Positions 9,776 to 19,544 of a stretch of DNA of 64,000 bases are shown here, piece by piece. This DNA comes from Eukaryota sp. TZLM1-RC (lineage: Eukaryota; Metamonada: BaSk clade), in NCBI GenBank assembly GCA_040285825.1, contig JAUPSS010000007.1:1512501-1576500 (forward strand), written 5' to 3'. The stretch's first letter is position 1. The number at the start of each line of letters is the position of its first letter. Both the position numbers and the translations under genes were made by a program. Below the pieces are notes generated by a model. It was not told the DNA's origin. It was given only the letters and a program-made list of their open reading frames with translations, and made no database searches.

Positions 9776-11600
9776 TTTACCTTTGCTGCAAAAGCATTTT
9801 CCTGAAGTTGATCCTTTTTTCTATTCATTTTATGGAAAATCATCCACATTGGTCTATGAAAACTTTGACCTGCTTTCGTCTTCAGGTGTTAAACAAGGTG
9901 ATCCACTTGGTCCTTTTTTCTTTTGTCTGGCAATTCATCCATTAATGTGCGAATTGAAAGAAAAATTCCCAGAAATAGATATTGTAGCATATATGGATGA
10001 CATTTCTGTAATTGCTCCTATTACAATTCTGAAACAAATAGCAACTTTTATTCAACAGCGTTATGAAGATATTGGTCTCTCATTGAATATCTCCAAATGT
10101 TTGATTATTGGCCATGAACCAATTGATTTTTTCATTAATGATGTCAATGTCCCCTTTATCAATTATGATCAGTCTGGTTTTCGTTTTTTGGGTTGTTATC
10201 TCGGAAATATTGATGAAGTCAAAGGCCAACTTTCGACTCTGTTGACTCAATTTGGAAATGAATTAGAATCAATAGAAAATTTAAATATTGAGAAAACATT
10301 TGAAATTCTTTTTCCTAAAAATCTGTTATTCTGGAAAATTTACTCATATTTTGAGATCAACATCACCATCAATTTCATTGGAGTTTTGTCGCATTTTTAA
10401 TGAACAAAGAACCAATTTTTTAGTAAAATTATTGGAAATTGATGCATCTCAGTTGCGAAGCCACATTTTTTGTGGTACAAATTTTGGTGGTGTTGATTTT
10501 CATAAATCCAGCTACCTTTGTGAAGCTGCCTTTATTGGAGGTGGAAAGAATTTTATTTATGAATTTGTGAATCGTTTTCCTGAAAAAATTCATCCCATTG
10601 AAAATTGTGGCAGCTCTTATCTTTTTTCTTTGCAACAGGAAATTGAAACTCTTTCACCCAATATTTGGGCTAAATGTTTCCCTTCTGATATTGTGGAACT
10701 TCCTTCAAGAAGCTTGCTCTCCTTACCACTGACTTTTGCAAAATTGCAGAAAAAAATCTTGAAAGTTTTAGAAAACTTGGATTATATTGTACGTCTTAGC
10801 TTGGCTAAGGAAAACAATCCCGTTTTTGCAAACTTTTCGATTGATCTTGAAGACAGTTGTTCAAGTTGCCTAATCTCCCAAATACCCAACATTTATGGCC
10901 TTCTACTTAATGATCACCAATGGACCACTGCAATGAGAATGAGATGTTTTCTATGGCCTTGTTCATTACCAAATGATTTAATTTGTCGCTGCAAGAGTGT
11001 TGTTACGCTTTCCCATATTTTAAACTGTAAGTATTTTATAACTTATCGCTCAATTGTTCATGACTCAGTTCGTAAGCTGTCTTCAGATCAAACTGATGAT
11101 TAATTTGGTAAAACAAGGGCAAATTTAGTAGCTCAAGAGAAAAATGGTGTTATCAATGTTGAGGATGTTGCTTCAGTTGATGCTTGCAAAAATTCTGATA
11201 CTCGTTTAGTGTATTCCGCAGATTAGCCGTTATCTAACGCCGAAAAAATGAAGATAAAAATATGAAGAACCATTTGCACAGTTAGGTAGAGTGGAACATT
11301 AGAAATATCAGTTTGTGCCTTCTGCAATTTCCCTTTTTGGCAATATTGGTTTTTCAGAGATACACGTTTTTGAAAATTTCACAAAAGTTTTACTGAATAG
11401 GTCTGGTAAAACAATGAATTCCACTTTCTGGCTAAATAGAATTGTTTTTTGCATTTTCAAGTCTATTCCAACAATGATTTCAAAGGCACTTTAAGCAATT
11501 GTTGTAGAATATGAACGTATCGCTATCAGTAGGTTTAGCAATAGTGAAGTTTGTTTGGAATATATTGAGTTCTAGATAGATGTTTTTTTCTCAATTAAAA
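9776..11600 (+). pseudogene. 5'-truncated LINE (B-like family): RT core to 3' end
   Basis: Begins inside the reverse transcriptase: FYGKSSTLVYENFD, GVKQGDPLGPFFFCLAI (RT motif B), VAYMDDISVI (motif C with YMDD), then FLGCYLGN. After a shift near 10310-10390 the frame continues with FGGVDFHKSS, AAFIGGGKNF, PSRSLLSLP and a CRC-x7-H-x3-C finger before RSIVHDSVRKL. Past a TAA at 11101 the endonuclease region survives only in pieces, and the C-terminal motifs (LLNRSGKTMN, FWLNRIVFCIFK, EVCLEYIEF) end near 11572. RT plus C-terminal finger plus endonuclease is the layout of R2/NeSL-like LINEs. The 5' end lies about 60 bp from the putative start of the RCC1-like gene. Confidence 0.8.
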
Positions 11601-12255
11601 TTCCGTTACCTAAAAAAACTATTAATCATTGTAATCTACACCTCTCAGACTTCTTTTAAGAAGATATAGATTGACATAAAAACATTGCTGCCGGTGATAT
11701 GGAACAATCTGTAGTTATTAAAATTATAGATCAATTGGATTTTATAGGCTCAAATGATAATAGAATTCCTGATTGCACCACAGTTTGGTATGGTCGCGAG
11801 ACATCGTCTGTCCCCAGTTGCTGAAATCAAAAGCACCGATACATACTAATCATATTTGCGTACCCTTGGTCCTCACAATACCAGGAAATGAAAAGTGAAT
11901 TCCAATTCGAAATCTTAGACTAATTTCCCTGCAGCTAATTCTTATAGCTCTTGGACGAGCTCTAGCAGAGGGAAAAGATAGTGTTGTACTGTACACATTT
12001 AGTCTAGTATAGACTTCACTAGTGATGGCCTTAATAAGGGGCAGTGAATATTAAATAAATATTCTTATCTCTATTCCTCTACTTCATATGTCTAACCTTA
12101 CAGCATCTCAATGTTGCAAAATGTTAAAATCAATATGACGATCAAAATGAACATGGTTCAGTAGTGATTGTAGTATTGAGTAGTGAGGAAAGGTTTTGAT
12201 TATTTCATGTCTGTTGGTCCAGCAATTTTGAAGAATCATATTTTTTTGATGTTCA
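11601..12255. other. Unassigned spacer
   Basis: No ORF with recognisable content on either strand, no tRNA-like B-box, no repeat shared with the rest of the window that I could see. Probably eroded intergenic or transposon-derived DNA. Confidence 0.4.
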
Positions 12256-12671
12256 AACTTGGCGGTGTTCATTAACATATTTGACCAAAACTGCATTTAT
12301 TGGTGGTGGAAAAAACTTTGTATTGGAATTTTCTACAAGAAATCCTTCTGCCGAAAATCTTCTTGATACTACAATTAGCCTATTCCTCGATAACGTATGA
12401 GAAGAAATATCAAGTTTATCTCCCGATTTATGGCAATCATGTTTCCCATATCTATTCAAGACATTCGAGACAGAAGTTTATTCATACAAATTTGCGTTGA
12501 AAAAAAGCTCCAACGACATCTTTTGAAAAAATTTGAACGCAAGGACTTTAATATTTGACTTTGCACGGCTTACCACAAGAAAAGAAAATCCTACTTTTAC
12601 AAATTTTTTAATTGATTTGAAGGACAGTTCATCTACAGTTTTGTTGAATCAAATTCCCCAGAAATCATAGA
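12256..12671 (+). pseudogene. LINE middle fragment (B-like)
   Basis: Reads TKTAFIGGGKNFVLEFSTR, then SSLSPDLWQSCFPYLF, a degraded Lys-rich stretch, then TRKENPTFTNFLIDLKDSSS and VLLNQIPQKS-stop. These are the segments between RT and the CCHC finger in the other LINE copies (compare 10540-10890). Stops and shifts are present. This is a relic, without RT or endonuclease core. Confidence 0.65.
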
Positions 12672-12831
12672 AATAAAAGAAATTTTTTATTTGAATCAGT
12701 GATTTTGCTTTCATTTCTCAGTGTTTATGATTATTGAATATGATCTATCAACTTTCACCATGATGTACAATTGTTGTGCCGAGAACAAAATGTTTGTATA
12801 ATTGTGTGTTTTGTAAATTGAAGCACATGGT

Positions 12832-13510
12832 GTTCAGGATGTGGAGTTTCAATTGTGCATTTTGTGTTTTCATATTTGCCGTTAGATGCTGTTAGAGACA
12901 CTGTTTTCAATATGGCACAAACTGCAAGAATATCGTGTATCAATGAGCCCCTGCTGAAGGAAACACTTTCTTCGAATAATTTTGGTTCTGATGATAGACG
13001 TGATGTATACTGTGATTGGAATGATAATTCTGAAGCTATTGTTGACTTTGTCTCATGTAATGTTGCAAATGATACTTTGGTTCACAGAAGAAAACTTAAT
13101 CCTGTGAATGATCTGGATTTTAAAGCAAAAGAGAAACATAGAAAATATGATAAAGATATTGAAGAGGCTAATGTCGCTAGAAATACACAGCTGGTTTTTA
13201 TTGCTTTCCCATTTTCGATAAATGGAAGATTATCAGACGAAGCAGAAATTTTTTTGAATGATTTCCAAAAAATGGTTCAAGAAAAAACAATAAGATTTGA
13301 TATATTTTTATGGCCTTCACAGATTCAATTTGCCATTATTAATGGATTACCACGGTTTTTCAATAGAATAAGAGAAGCTTTAGCTAGAGAGCAAGCAGAT
13401 CAAGATTTTGTAAAGGAAATCTTGGTTCAATGATAGTCGTCCCATTAGTATTGAGTTAATTTAATTAAGTGTGCAAATTTAATAAATAAATTATTTGCCG
13501 TTGAATAAAA
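12832..13510 (+). pseudogene. LINE family C endonuclease-end fragment, with a B-family tail at its 5' side
   Basis: 12835-12880 copies the end of the B family (stop-proximal GGATGTGGAGTTT followed by AATTGTG and CATATTTG). Directly after it an open frame to the stop at 13433 reads AVRDTVFNMAQTARISC, INEPLLKE, RRDVYCDWNDNSEAIVDFVS, KAKEKHRKYDKDIEE, and IAFPFSINGRLSDEAEIFLN. The RRD..., x10-12, VDF..., then K..KY spacing is that of the C-terminal restriction-like endonuclease of R2/NeSL-type LINEs (PD-(D/E)xK fold), with Asp and Lys residues kept. No credible ATG begins it, so it is the 3' part of a longer ORF rather than a gene. The 3' flank matches 6450-6530. Confidence 0.65.
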
Positions 13511-13554
13511 TAAAATAGTGAATCGACTTGAAAGTTGTTGGGATATCCTCCTTG

Positions 13555-16254
13555 ATGAGTCACATCCAAGAGCATCATAGCTTTTCTCGTGTTGACCATA
13601 TTGATTCCCACTCCTCAACAGAGCGAAATGGCCAGGACTGTGCCAACCCTTCTATCGATTTTCTATCCGATTGCCCGGATACATGTCACAAAGGCAGAAC
13701 CTCAAGGCCAAGTAGCTCTACCCGAACCAATGCTGATCATCCAAGCAGCATCGGGTTCACTTCAAATGATCCAGAATTACCATCTACTCATTATGTTTTC
13801 AGGAATCGTGACTCATCTCCACGCTTGCCATGTAGTACTGGTCCTACTGTTGCATGTTCTCAAACTGACTTTGAACCAGATTCAATTGCTTATGGTGACA
13901 GTCTCCCGCAGTGTTCCCATTCACACATTATGCGGAATCATTCAGATGAGAACAACCAAGAAACATCACCATTTCCCGATCGATCGGAAAGAATGGTTTG
14001 GATTAAATTGATTTCTAATGCATATCGCCATACTCTTTTTCTTACATATTCTGGTGACGTTTATGGTTGGGGATGTAATCATAAAGGTCAAGTTCTTCAT
14101 AATGGACCCCAAATAATCAAATCACCACTTAAACTGCCAATAAACGATGTTTCATTTATTTCAACTGGTGTTGGTTACTCACTTGCCCTCTCTTCTGAAA
14201 GAAAGCTGTACGGATGGGGTGATAATTATGAAAACCAAGTAACTGATTCTAGCTTCTATTCACTTCCAATTTCCCTAATCGATATTCCTTACAACATTAA
14301 GGAAGTTTATGGTGGTGAGGATTGTTCATTTGCTTTGACTACTGAAGGAAACGTTGTTAAATGGGGTAATCGAAAATCTTTTGAATTGGTTGAAGGCCTC
14401 ACCAATGTTGTTTCAATATCTGTTAGTCGCCATTCATTTGTAGCACTTGATACAAATGGGGAATTATTTCACGTGAGTTCCACCAAACGCTCCAAGGTAT
14501 CCGTTTTTCCTAAGCAATCAATTTTTAGTTCTTTCCACTATAACGTTGAATGTCTACTTGTTGTTGATTCAAATGGTGATGTTTGGGAGTTTGATCAGAT
14601 TAATGTTGATTACTTGAGCGACAAACCTACTAAAATCCCAGGTTTAAACAATATTGTTTCTATAAGTGGTTCCAATGGTGTTTTTGCTGCCATTGACTTT
14701 TATGGTAAAGTTTTCGTGTGGGGTAGGTTAAGTAGATTAGGATATTGTTATGAAAATAGTGAGGAACCAAGGCAGGTTGAAGCCTTCACTGATATAGAAG
14801 GTATCTCAGTAGGTCATGATTTTCTTTTTGCTTTTAACAAAAGTACTGTTTGGGCTTGGGGCAAGAATGATTTTGGTCAATTAGGCATCGGTGATTTGGT
14901 AGATCGACCTACAGCGGTCCCAGCATTTTGGGCTGAAGTTCATGGCAGTTTTGAATTTCCAAAACAACCTTTGGATAGAATGTTTAGTGGTCTAATCAAA
15001 TTAATTTACTTTGAATATTTAGATCATCTGAAAAGAGTCTTTGGTAACCATCCTTATACAAAAGCCAGATTCCTCATCAAAAGTCCAATTAGCAAAAAAG
15101 TCGCAAAGTTTGCCAAAGAGGTGATTAATGGTTTTGAATTTTTAAAAGATCCCCAAGAATTAATTTTAAATGAAAATATTTGTGATTTACAATTGTGGTT
15201 TTCTACTTATTACAGTGGTCCCAAAGTAATCAACACTAGAATTCAAAAACTTGATGTTTACTATAACTGGGTGAATTACGCTCCACAATTATTGTCATTT
15301 TTCCCACATTTAGGGGTTCTTAAGCTTAGTCGACGTTGCAGTTTTGCCGGTAGCTCTTTGAATTTGGCACATTTGTCCAACCTTAAATGTCTAGAACTTG
15401 ATTATCCATTTGTGATAAAAGGACTGCCCACTACACTAGTTAAGTTAATGCTTAAACATCATGACATTGAGTTTACTGATTTAAGCTACCTTACATCATT
15501 ACAAGATTTGGTGGTGTTGGCAAGGCCAATTTCTGAAAGGGTCACCAAGGCAGAGTTTTCTCTACCTCGATCCATTATTTGCCTAGAAATATCTTCTTTG
15601 ATTTTTGTCAATGTTGAATTACGATTACCAAAATTGAAGGAATTGAAAATTCGTGACAGTGTTCCTACCAACATTACTGAACAAAACTATCCTTCTTTAA
15701 AATTCGTTCAATTGATAACTCCTAAGATACGATGTCTTCCAGATTCTTCATTATTTCCAACAAAACCTATTAGTCAAGGTTTTTTGAAATCAGTTAAACT
15801 AATCAAGAATGATTATTTAGTTGAATTATCTTGTTTTCCCTGGTGGATTCAGTATCCAACTACAGTGTTTGAAGCTTACAACCGAGAAGTCATGTTACAC
15901 ATAGCGGTTTGCTTTGACCACGGCCGTGGAGTTGATAAAGACCCTCAACAAGCCTTATACTGGTATCATGCAGCTGCTGATGGTGGTAATGCTTGTGCCA
16001 TGAACAAGTTGGGTTTGTTATATTATAGTGGAAAAGGTGTTGAACAAGACTATTTTAAGGCTGTTTCTTATTTTGAAAAATCAGCCGAATTATGGAATCG
16101 TGATGGAATGTTCAACATGGCTGAATGCTGTGAATTAGGTAGAGGTACAACTAAAGACCTTCACCAAGCTATGAAGTGGTATCAGGAGGCCATGGATTAT
16201 GGCCATCCAGTAGCTAGTGAAATTTTAGAACGTTGCAGAGGAAGGTTGATCTAG
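13555..16254 (+). CDS. RCC1-repeat / leucine-rich / Sel1-repeat fusion protein
   Basis: An intact 899-residue ORF. The ATG at 13555 is the first one after the in-frame stop. Residues 1-145 are polar, Ser/Thr/Pro-rich and low in complexity. Residues 150-470 form RCC1-like propeller blades (LTYSGDVYGWGCN, KLYGWGDN, KVFVWG, TVWAWGKNDFGQLGIGD). Residues 535-765 are leucine-rich and irregular (LSNLKCLELDY, LSYLTSLQDLVVL). Residues 776-895 hold three Sel1-like helical repeats (CFDHGRGVDKDPQQALYWY, GLLYYSGKGVEQDYFKAVSY, CCELGRGTTKDLHQAMKWY). RCC1 propellers, LRRs and Sel1 repeats are all protein-binding scaffolds, so an adaptor role is likely; no catalytic domain is present. The function is not known. 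The minus-strand paralogue at 7354-9719 shares everything except the Sel1 part. LINE fragments flank it on both sides. An AATAAA lies about 130 nt past the stop. Confidence 0.88.
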   Translation: MSHIQEHHSFSRVDHIDSHSSTERNGQDCANPSIDFLSDCPDTCHKGRTSRPSSSTRTNADHPSSIGFTSNDPELPSTHYVFRNRDSSPRLPCSTGPTVACSQTDFEPDSIAYGDSLPQCSHSHIMRNHSDENNQETSPFPDRSERMVWIKLISNAYRHTLFLTYSGDVYGWGCNHKGQVLHNGPQIIKSPLKLPINDVSFISTGVGYSLALSSERKLYGWGDNYENQVTDSSFYSLPISLIDIPYNIKEVYGGEDCSFALTTEGNVVKWGNRKSFELVEGLTNVVSISVSRHSFVALDTNGELFHVSSTKRSKVSVFPKQSIFSSFHYNVECLLVVDSNGDVWEFDQINVDYLSDKPTKIPGLNNIVSISGSNGVFAAIDFYGKVFVWGRLSRLGYCYENSEEPRQVEAFTDIEGISVGHDFLFAFNKSTVWAWGKNDFGQLGIGDLVDRPTAVPAFWAEVHGSFEFPKQPLDRMFSGLIKLIYFEYLDHLKRVFGNHPYTKARFLIKSPISKKVAKFAKEVINGFEFLKDPQELILNENICDLQLWFSTYYSGPKVINTRIQKLDVYYNWVNYAPQLLSFFPHLGVLKLSRRCSFAGSSLNLAHLSNLKCLELDYPFVIKGLPTTLVKLMLKHHDIEFTDLSYLTSLQDLVVLARPISERVTKAEFSLPRSIICLEISSLIFVNVELRLPKLKELKIRDSVPTNITEQNYPSLKFVQLITPKIRCLPDSSLFPTKPISQGFLKSVKLIKNDYLVELSCFPWWIQYPTTVFEAYNREVMLHIAVCFDHGRGVDKDPQQALYWYHAAADGGNACAMNKLGLLYYSGKGVEQDYFKAVSYFEKSAELWNRDGMFNMAECCELGRGTTKDLHQAMKWYQEAMDYGHPVASEILERCRGRLI

Positions 16255-16699
16255 TAGTTTTGTCCTTGAATTGTTCAATTCACTCAATCTTCAAGTTTTG
16301 AATTATGTGCAAGTTACGTTTTTCCAACTTCATTTCTGAAAATCATTTTGATTTAAAGTCAGATTTGAACATCACAAAGGGAAATAAATAATGAAATTTT
16401 CATTCCAGTAGGAATAAAAATCATGTTCAGTAGTTTAAATTGCAACATTCACAATACAATTATTTTGGTTAAATATATAATCTTGAAAATACCTTGCATT
16501 AAGTTCCATTTAGAATTTAGTGGATCTGCTTCATTTGTTTCAGTGCATTACACTGAGGCTGTCAATTGGAGCAAATCGCATTCGTGACCATATCAAAAAG
16601 ATATCATCTTCATTTTGTTGTTGAACCACTTTTTTTTCTGTTAATTTTATTTATTGAACCAACTCACTTGACAAAATAAACTCATAACAAATGGGACAA
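16255..16699. other. 3' flank of the RCC1/Sel1 gene
   Basis: No coding pattern. AT-rich, with AATAAA-type signals near 16384 that may serve polyadenylation of the gene ending at 16254. Confidence 0.4.
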
Positions 16700-17255
16700 A
16701 ATTCATTAAACCAAAATTTCCTCTACAGAATCTTGATCTACTTGCAGTCTCGCTAAGTCTTCTCTTATTCGATTAAAAAACCGAGGTAATCTATTAATAA
16801 TGGCAAATTGAATCCGTGAACGCCATAAAAAATATCAAATCTTTTCATTGTTTTTTCTTGAACCATTTTTTGGAAGCCATTCAAAAAAGTTTCTGCTTCA
16901 TCTGATAATCATCCATTTATCGAAAATGGGAAAGCAATAAAAACCAGCTGTGTATTTCTATAAGCCTCTTCACTTTTTTGGAAATCATTCAACAAATTTT
17001 TATATTTCTGCTGATGAACCTCCGTTTATACAGATTTTAAAAGCAGTAAAATAAGTGGTGTGTTACCATCAGCATCACTTACTTCGATCCTTTGTTATAT
17101 TTTCTATGTTTTGCATTAGCTTTATATACAAAACCCTTTACATAATCATGTGTCCAGTTTAAGTGTCAATCCAATCACAGTAAATATTTGCTCAATCCTC
17201 AGAACCGAATTATTCAATGACAGCGTTCTGTAATCAAAGATAAAAAACTTCATAT
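16700..17255 (-). pseudogene. LINE family C endonuclease-end fragment, minus strand
   Basis: Reverse-complement reading gives AYRNTQLVFIAFPFSING, then LSDEAETFLNGFQKMVQEKT, then RFDIF, close to the C fragment at 12855-13433. The RRDVYCDWN-like DNA is recognisable at 17155-17215. Stops and shifts throughout. It is the inverted partner of the upstream C fragment, so the intact RCC1/Sel1 gene lies between two inverted C copies (12.85-13.5 and 16.7-17.25 kb). Confidence 0.6.
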
Positions 17256-17436
17256 TTTTCCATTTCATGCCACATTAAAACAGTGTCACTGACAACAGCA
17301 TGTTATGAAGAACCAGAACCGAGCTGACAGGAAGGAATGTAATTGGAAAAGGGACTCGATGAGTGACATTCACATTACTGTGTCTACAAATAGCAAATGT
17401 GTGTTCAGGAAGAAGTGACATTGTAGTGATTCAGGA

Positions 17437-18625
17437 ATGTTGAAAAATCACTTATTTTCTTCAGCAAATTTGGGTGGTATTGTATTTACCAAATCTTCAA
17501 TTTTGTGTCAATCAGCATTTTTGGGTGTATGCAAGAATTTTATTTATGAATTTTCTCATATATTTCCTGAAGATTCTCATTTGTTTGTTCCCAGTGACAG
17601 TCCATATTTGAATGAGTTATCGTGTGAACTTGATAGATTGCCACCACAAATTTGGACCAAATGTTTTCCCCAATCAATTCAAGAAATTCCAAACCGATCT
17701 CTTTTTAATTAACAGTTTTGTTGTAAAAAGCTTCAACAAAAATTGTCAAAGATTTTTGAAAGCTTGGATTTTGATGTTAGACTTGGCTTGGCCAAGAAAA
17801 AGAATCCCGCTTTTGCAAATCTTTTACAAGATATGTGTGACAGTACTTCTTCTGCCTTAGTAACAACAATTCCTCAAGTTTATGGTACTCTCTTAACTGA
17901 TTCTGTTTGGACTCTGAATATGAGATTTCGTTCCTTTATCTGGCCTGATAATTTACCTCATAATTCAAATTGTAAATGTTCTCGAAAAATGAAAATCACT
18001 CATTTGTTAAATTGTAAACATTTTATTACTTTTAGAAGCAAGGTTCATGATGCTGTGAGAGACCAATTATATTGTATGTGTAAGTCTCATAGAATTGAAT
18101 CCTTTTTGGAACCTCTGTTGTCAAATCTGTTTGATGATGAGGATGATTTTCATAAGAATAATAGAGGTGATGCCATATTACCAGGATTGGATGGAACCTT
18201 GAATTTAGTGGATGTAATGTCTGTTGCTCCATGTTATGTCTCAAATGAAAGGCTTGCAAATTTTGAAATTCATAATCCTCTTTCAAACGCTGAAAATTTC
18301 AAAAATCAAAAAAAAATAAACCTTTGTCCAAATTGTCCAGCCAACAGCATGCAAAATACAATTTGTACCCATTTATATTTTCTCTATTTGATTCACTTGC
18401 ACCAACGGCTTAACGTTTTTGGAAGATTTTGAAATGATTGTAAAGAGAAGAACTGGCAGAAATTTCAACAGATTGATTTGGCAAAATAGAATTGTGTTTT
18501 CTATTTTTAAAGGGATGTTGAAGATGGTTTCTGATGCTTTGCTTTCTCTTGGATATCACTATGAGAGAGTTGCATCTAGTTTTTTTGTTTTGGGAGAGAT
18601 GGATTATTTAGGTGTTGATTTATAA
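17437..18625 (+). pseudogene. LINE family B fragment: post-RT region, finger and endonuclease
   Basis: Open frames broken by shifts read LGGIVFTKSSILCQSAFLG, IWTKCFPQSIQEIPNRSL, then DVRLGLAKKKNPAFANLL, VYGTLLTDSVWTLNMRFRSF, and a CKCSRKMKITHLLNC finger followed by RSKVHDAVRDQLYCMCKS. The endonuclease motif follows: NRGDAILPGLDG, NLVDVMSVAP. The end is RTGRNFNRLIWQNRIVFSIF and stops at 18625. It is diverged from the two B copies in the satellite (46.3-50.6 kb), so it is an older insertion of a related element. RT is absent (5' truncation near 17430). Confidence 0.75.
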
Positions 18626-18809
18626 ATTTTTTATAAAATGAATAATACAAAAAAATATCAACAAATTGGAAATTCGCAAGTCCATGGTTTGTTTTTAGAT
18701 AATACTCCTTTTTCGATTCAATTTCGTCCTATATTTTTATTGCTCTGCAATTTCTCCATGATTGTCAATTTTGTAATTGAGGCAAATTGAATGGTTTGGT
18801 GGTTTACAA

Positions 18810-19121
18810 CTACCTTCTCTTAATACCAAGGCCATACTTTACCTCTTCAGCGAGTTTTCCAACACTGGATTGAAATTTGTTGAATGCCCCAAACACAGCT
18901 GATTCTGCCTCTTGTGCTCCTTCTCTGATGACACTTCCTGTTTGGATCCCAACATCCCTTCTGTGAGCGCAGTATTGAGGTGTTTGGTGATGTAGGGGAA
19001 TCACAGGTGATGGTCTTCTGTTAATACCTGTTTGCGTACCAGTATCTTCATAGGTGATAGTTTGTGGTGGACAATATATAGGAGGTCCTTCGTCAAGTGA
19101 TTGACAATGTGAGTCATACAT
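18810..19121 (-). CDS. Hypothetical 103-residue protein
   Basis: ATG-started ORF on the minus strand, Pro/Thr-rich at the front (GPPIYCPPQTITYEDTGTQT) and apparently amphipathic-helical at the end (AFNKFQSSVGKLAEEVKYGL, then basic KRR). I do not recognise a family. The frame stays open about 85 nt upstream of the ATG, so the true start, or a 5' exon, may lie further up. It is wedged between two LINE insertions, so it may be a surviving gene end or an exon. Confidence 0.35.
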   Translation of the reverse strand: MYDSHCQSLDEGPPIYCPPQTITYEDTGTQTGINRRPSPVIPLHHQTPQYCAHRRDVGIQTGSVIREGAQEAESAVFGAFNKFQSSVGKLAEEVKYGLGIKRR

Positions 19122-19257
19122 TGAGGAAAGATGATATTGCTGATCATCTACTCTGAAATCCTGAAAAGAAACCGACCATCTGGAATTCCATAAATTTTAT
19201 TACTATTTTACTATTTGATTTTTTATTTTATTTTATTTTAAATTTTTATTTATTAAA

Positions 19258-19480
19258 CCATTTATATAAAGAATCAAATAAAAACAAAACAAACTAAAAC
19301 ACATAAGAAACTAAATTCTCCACGCCAACTCTTGATGAATCCTTATAAAGTTTAGACATCATTAAACTCAAGTACTTGGGAACACTTCTGTACAAAGCGA
19401 AAATGATACGATTTTTCCATAAATTCTCTGCAAAATTCTTACCACTTGAACGACATAAATTACCAAAATCATAAATAATT
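19258..19480 (-). pseudogene. LINE family A 3'-end fragment
   Basis: Reads DFGNLCRSSGKNFAENLWKN, RIIFALYRSVPKYLSLMMSK, ending ENLVSYVF-stop, identical in sense to the end of the family A element at 63.8-63.98 kb. Only the last 55 codons and the tail remain. It lies directly after a longer A copy (19.5-21.3 kb) in the same orientation, separated by about 65 bp of AT-only sequence. Confidence 0.85.
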
Positions 19481-19544
19481 TTAAATTTTATTTTTAAATT
19501 AATTATCATTATGATTTTCTACGAGGAATCAAATACAAACAAAA

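Noticed and set aside
11601-12255. tRNA or other small structured RNA gene
   Set aside because: I looked for A/B-box or cloverleaf patterns here and in other gaps and saw none convincing by eye; a covariance search would be needed to settle it.
13528-13554. TTG-initiated extension of the RCC1/Sel1 gene, and similar TTG/GTG starts elsewhere
   Set aside because: Eukaryotic genes start at ATG as a rule. The first in-frame ATG (13555) was used, and likewise for the GNAT and SARAF genes.
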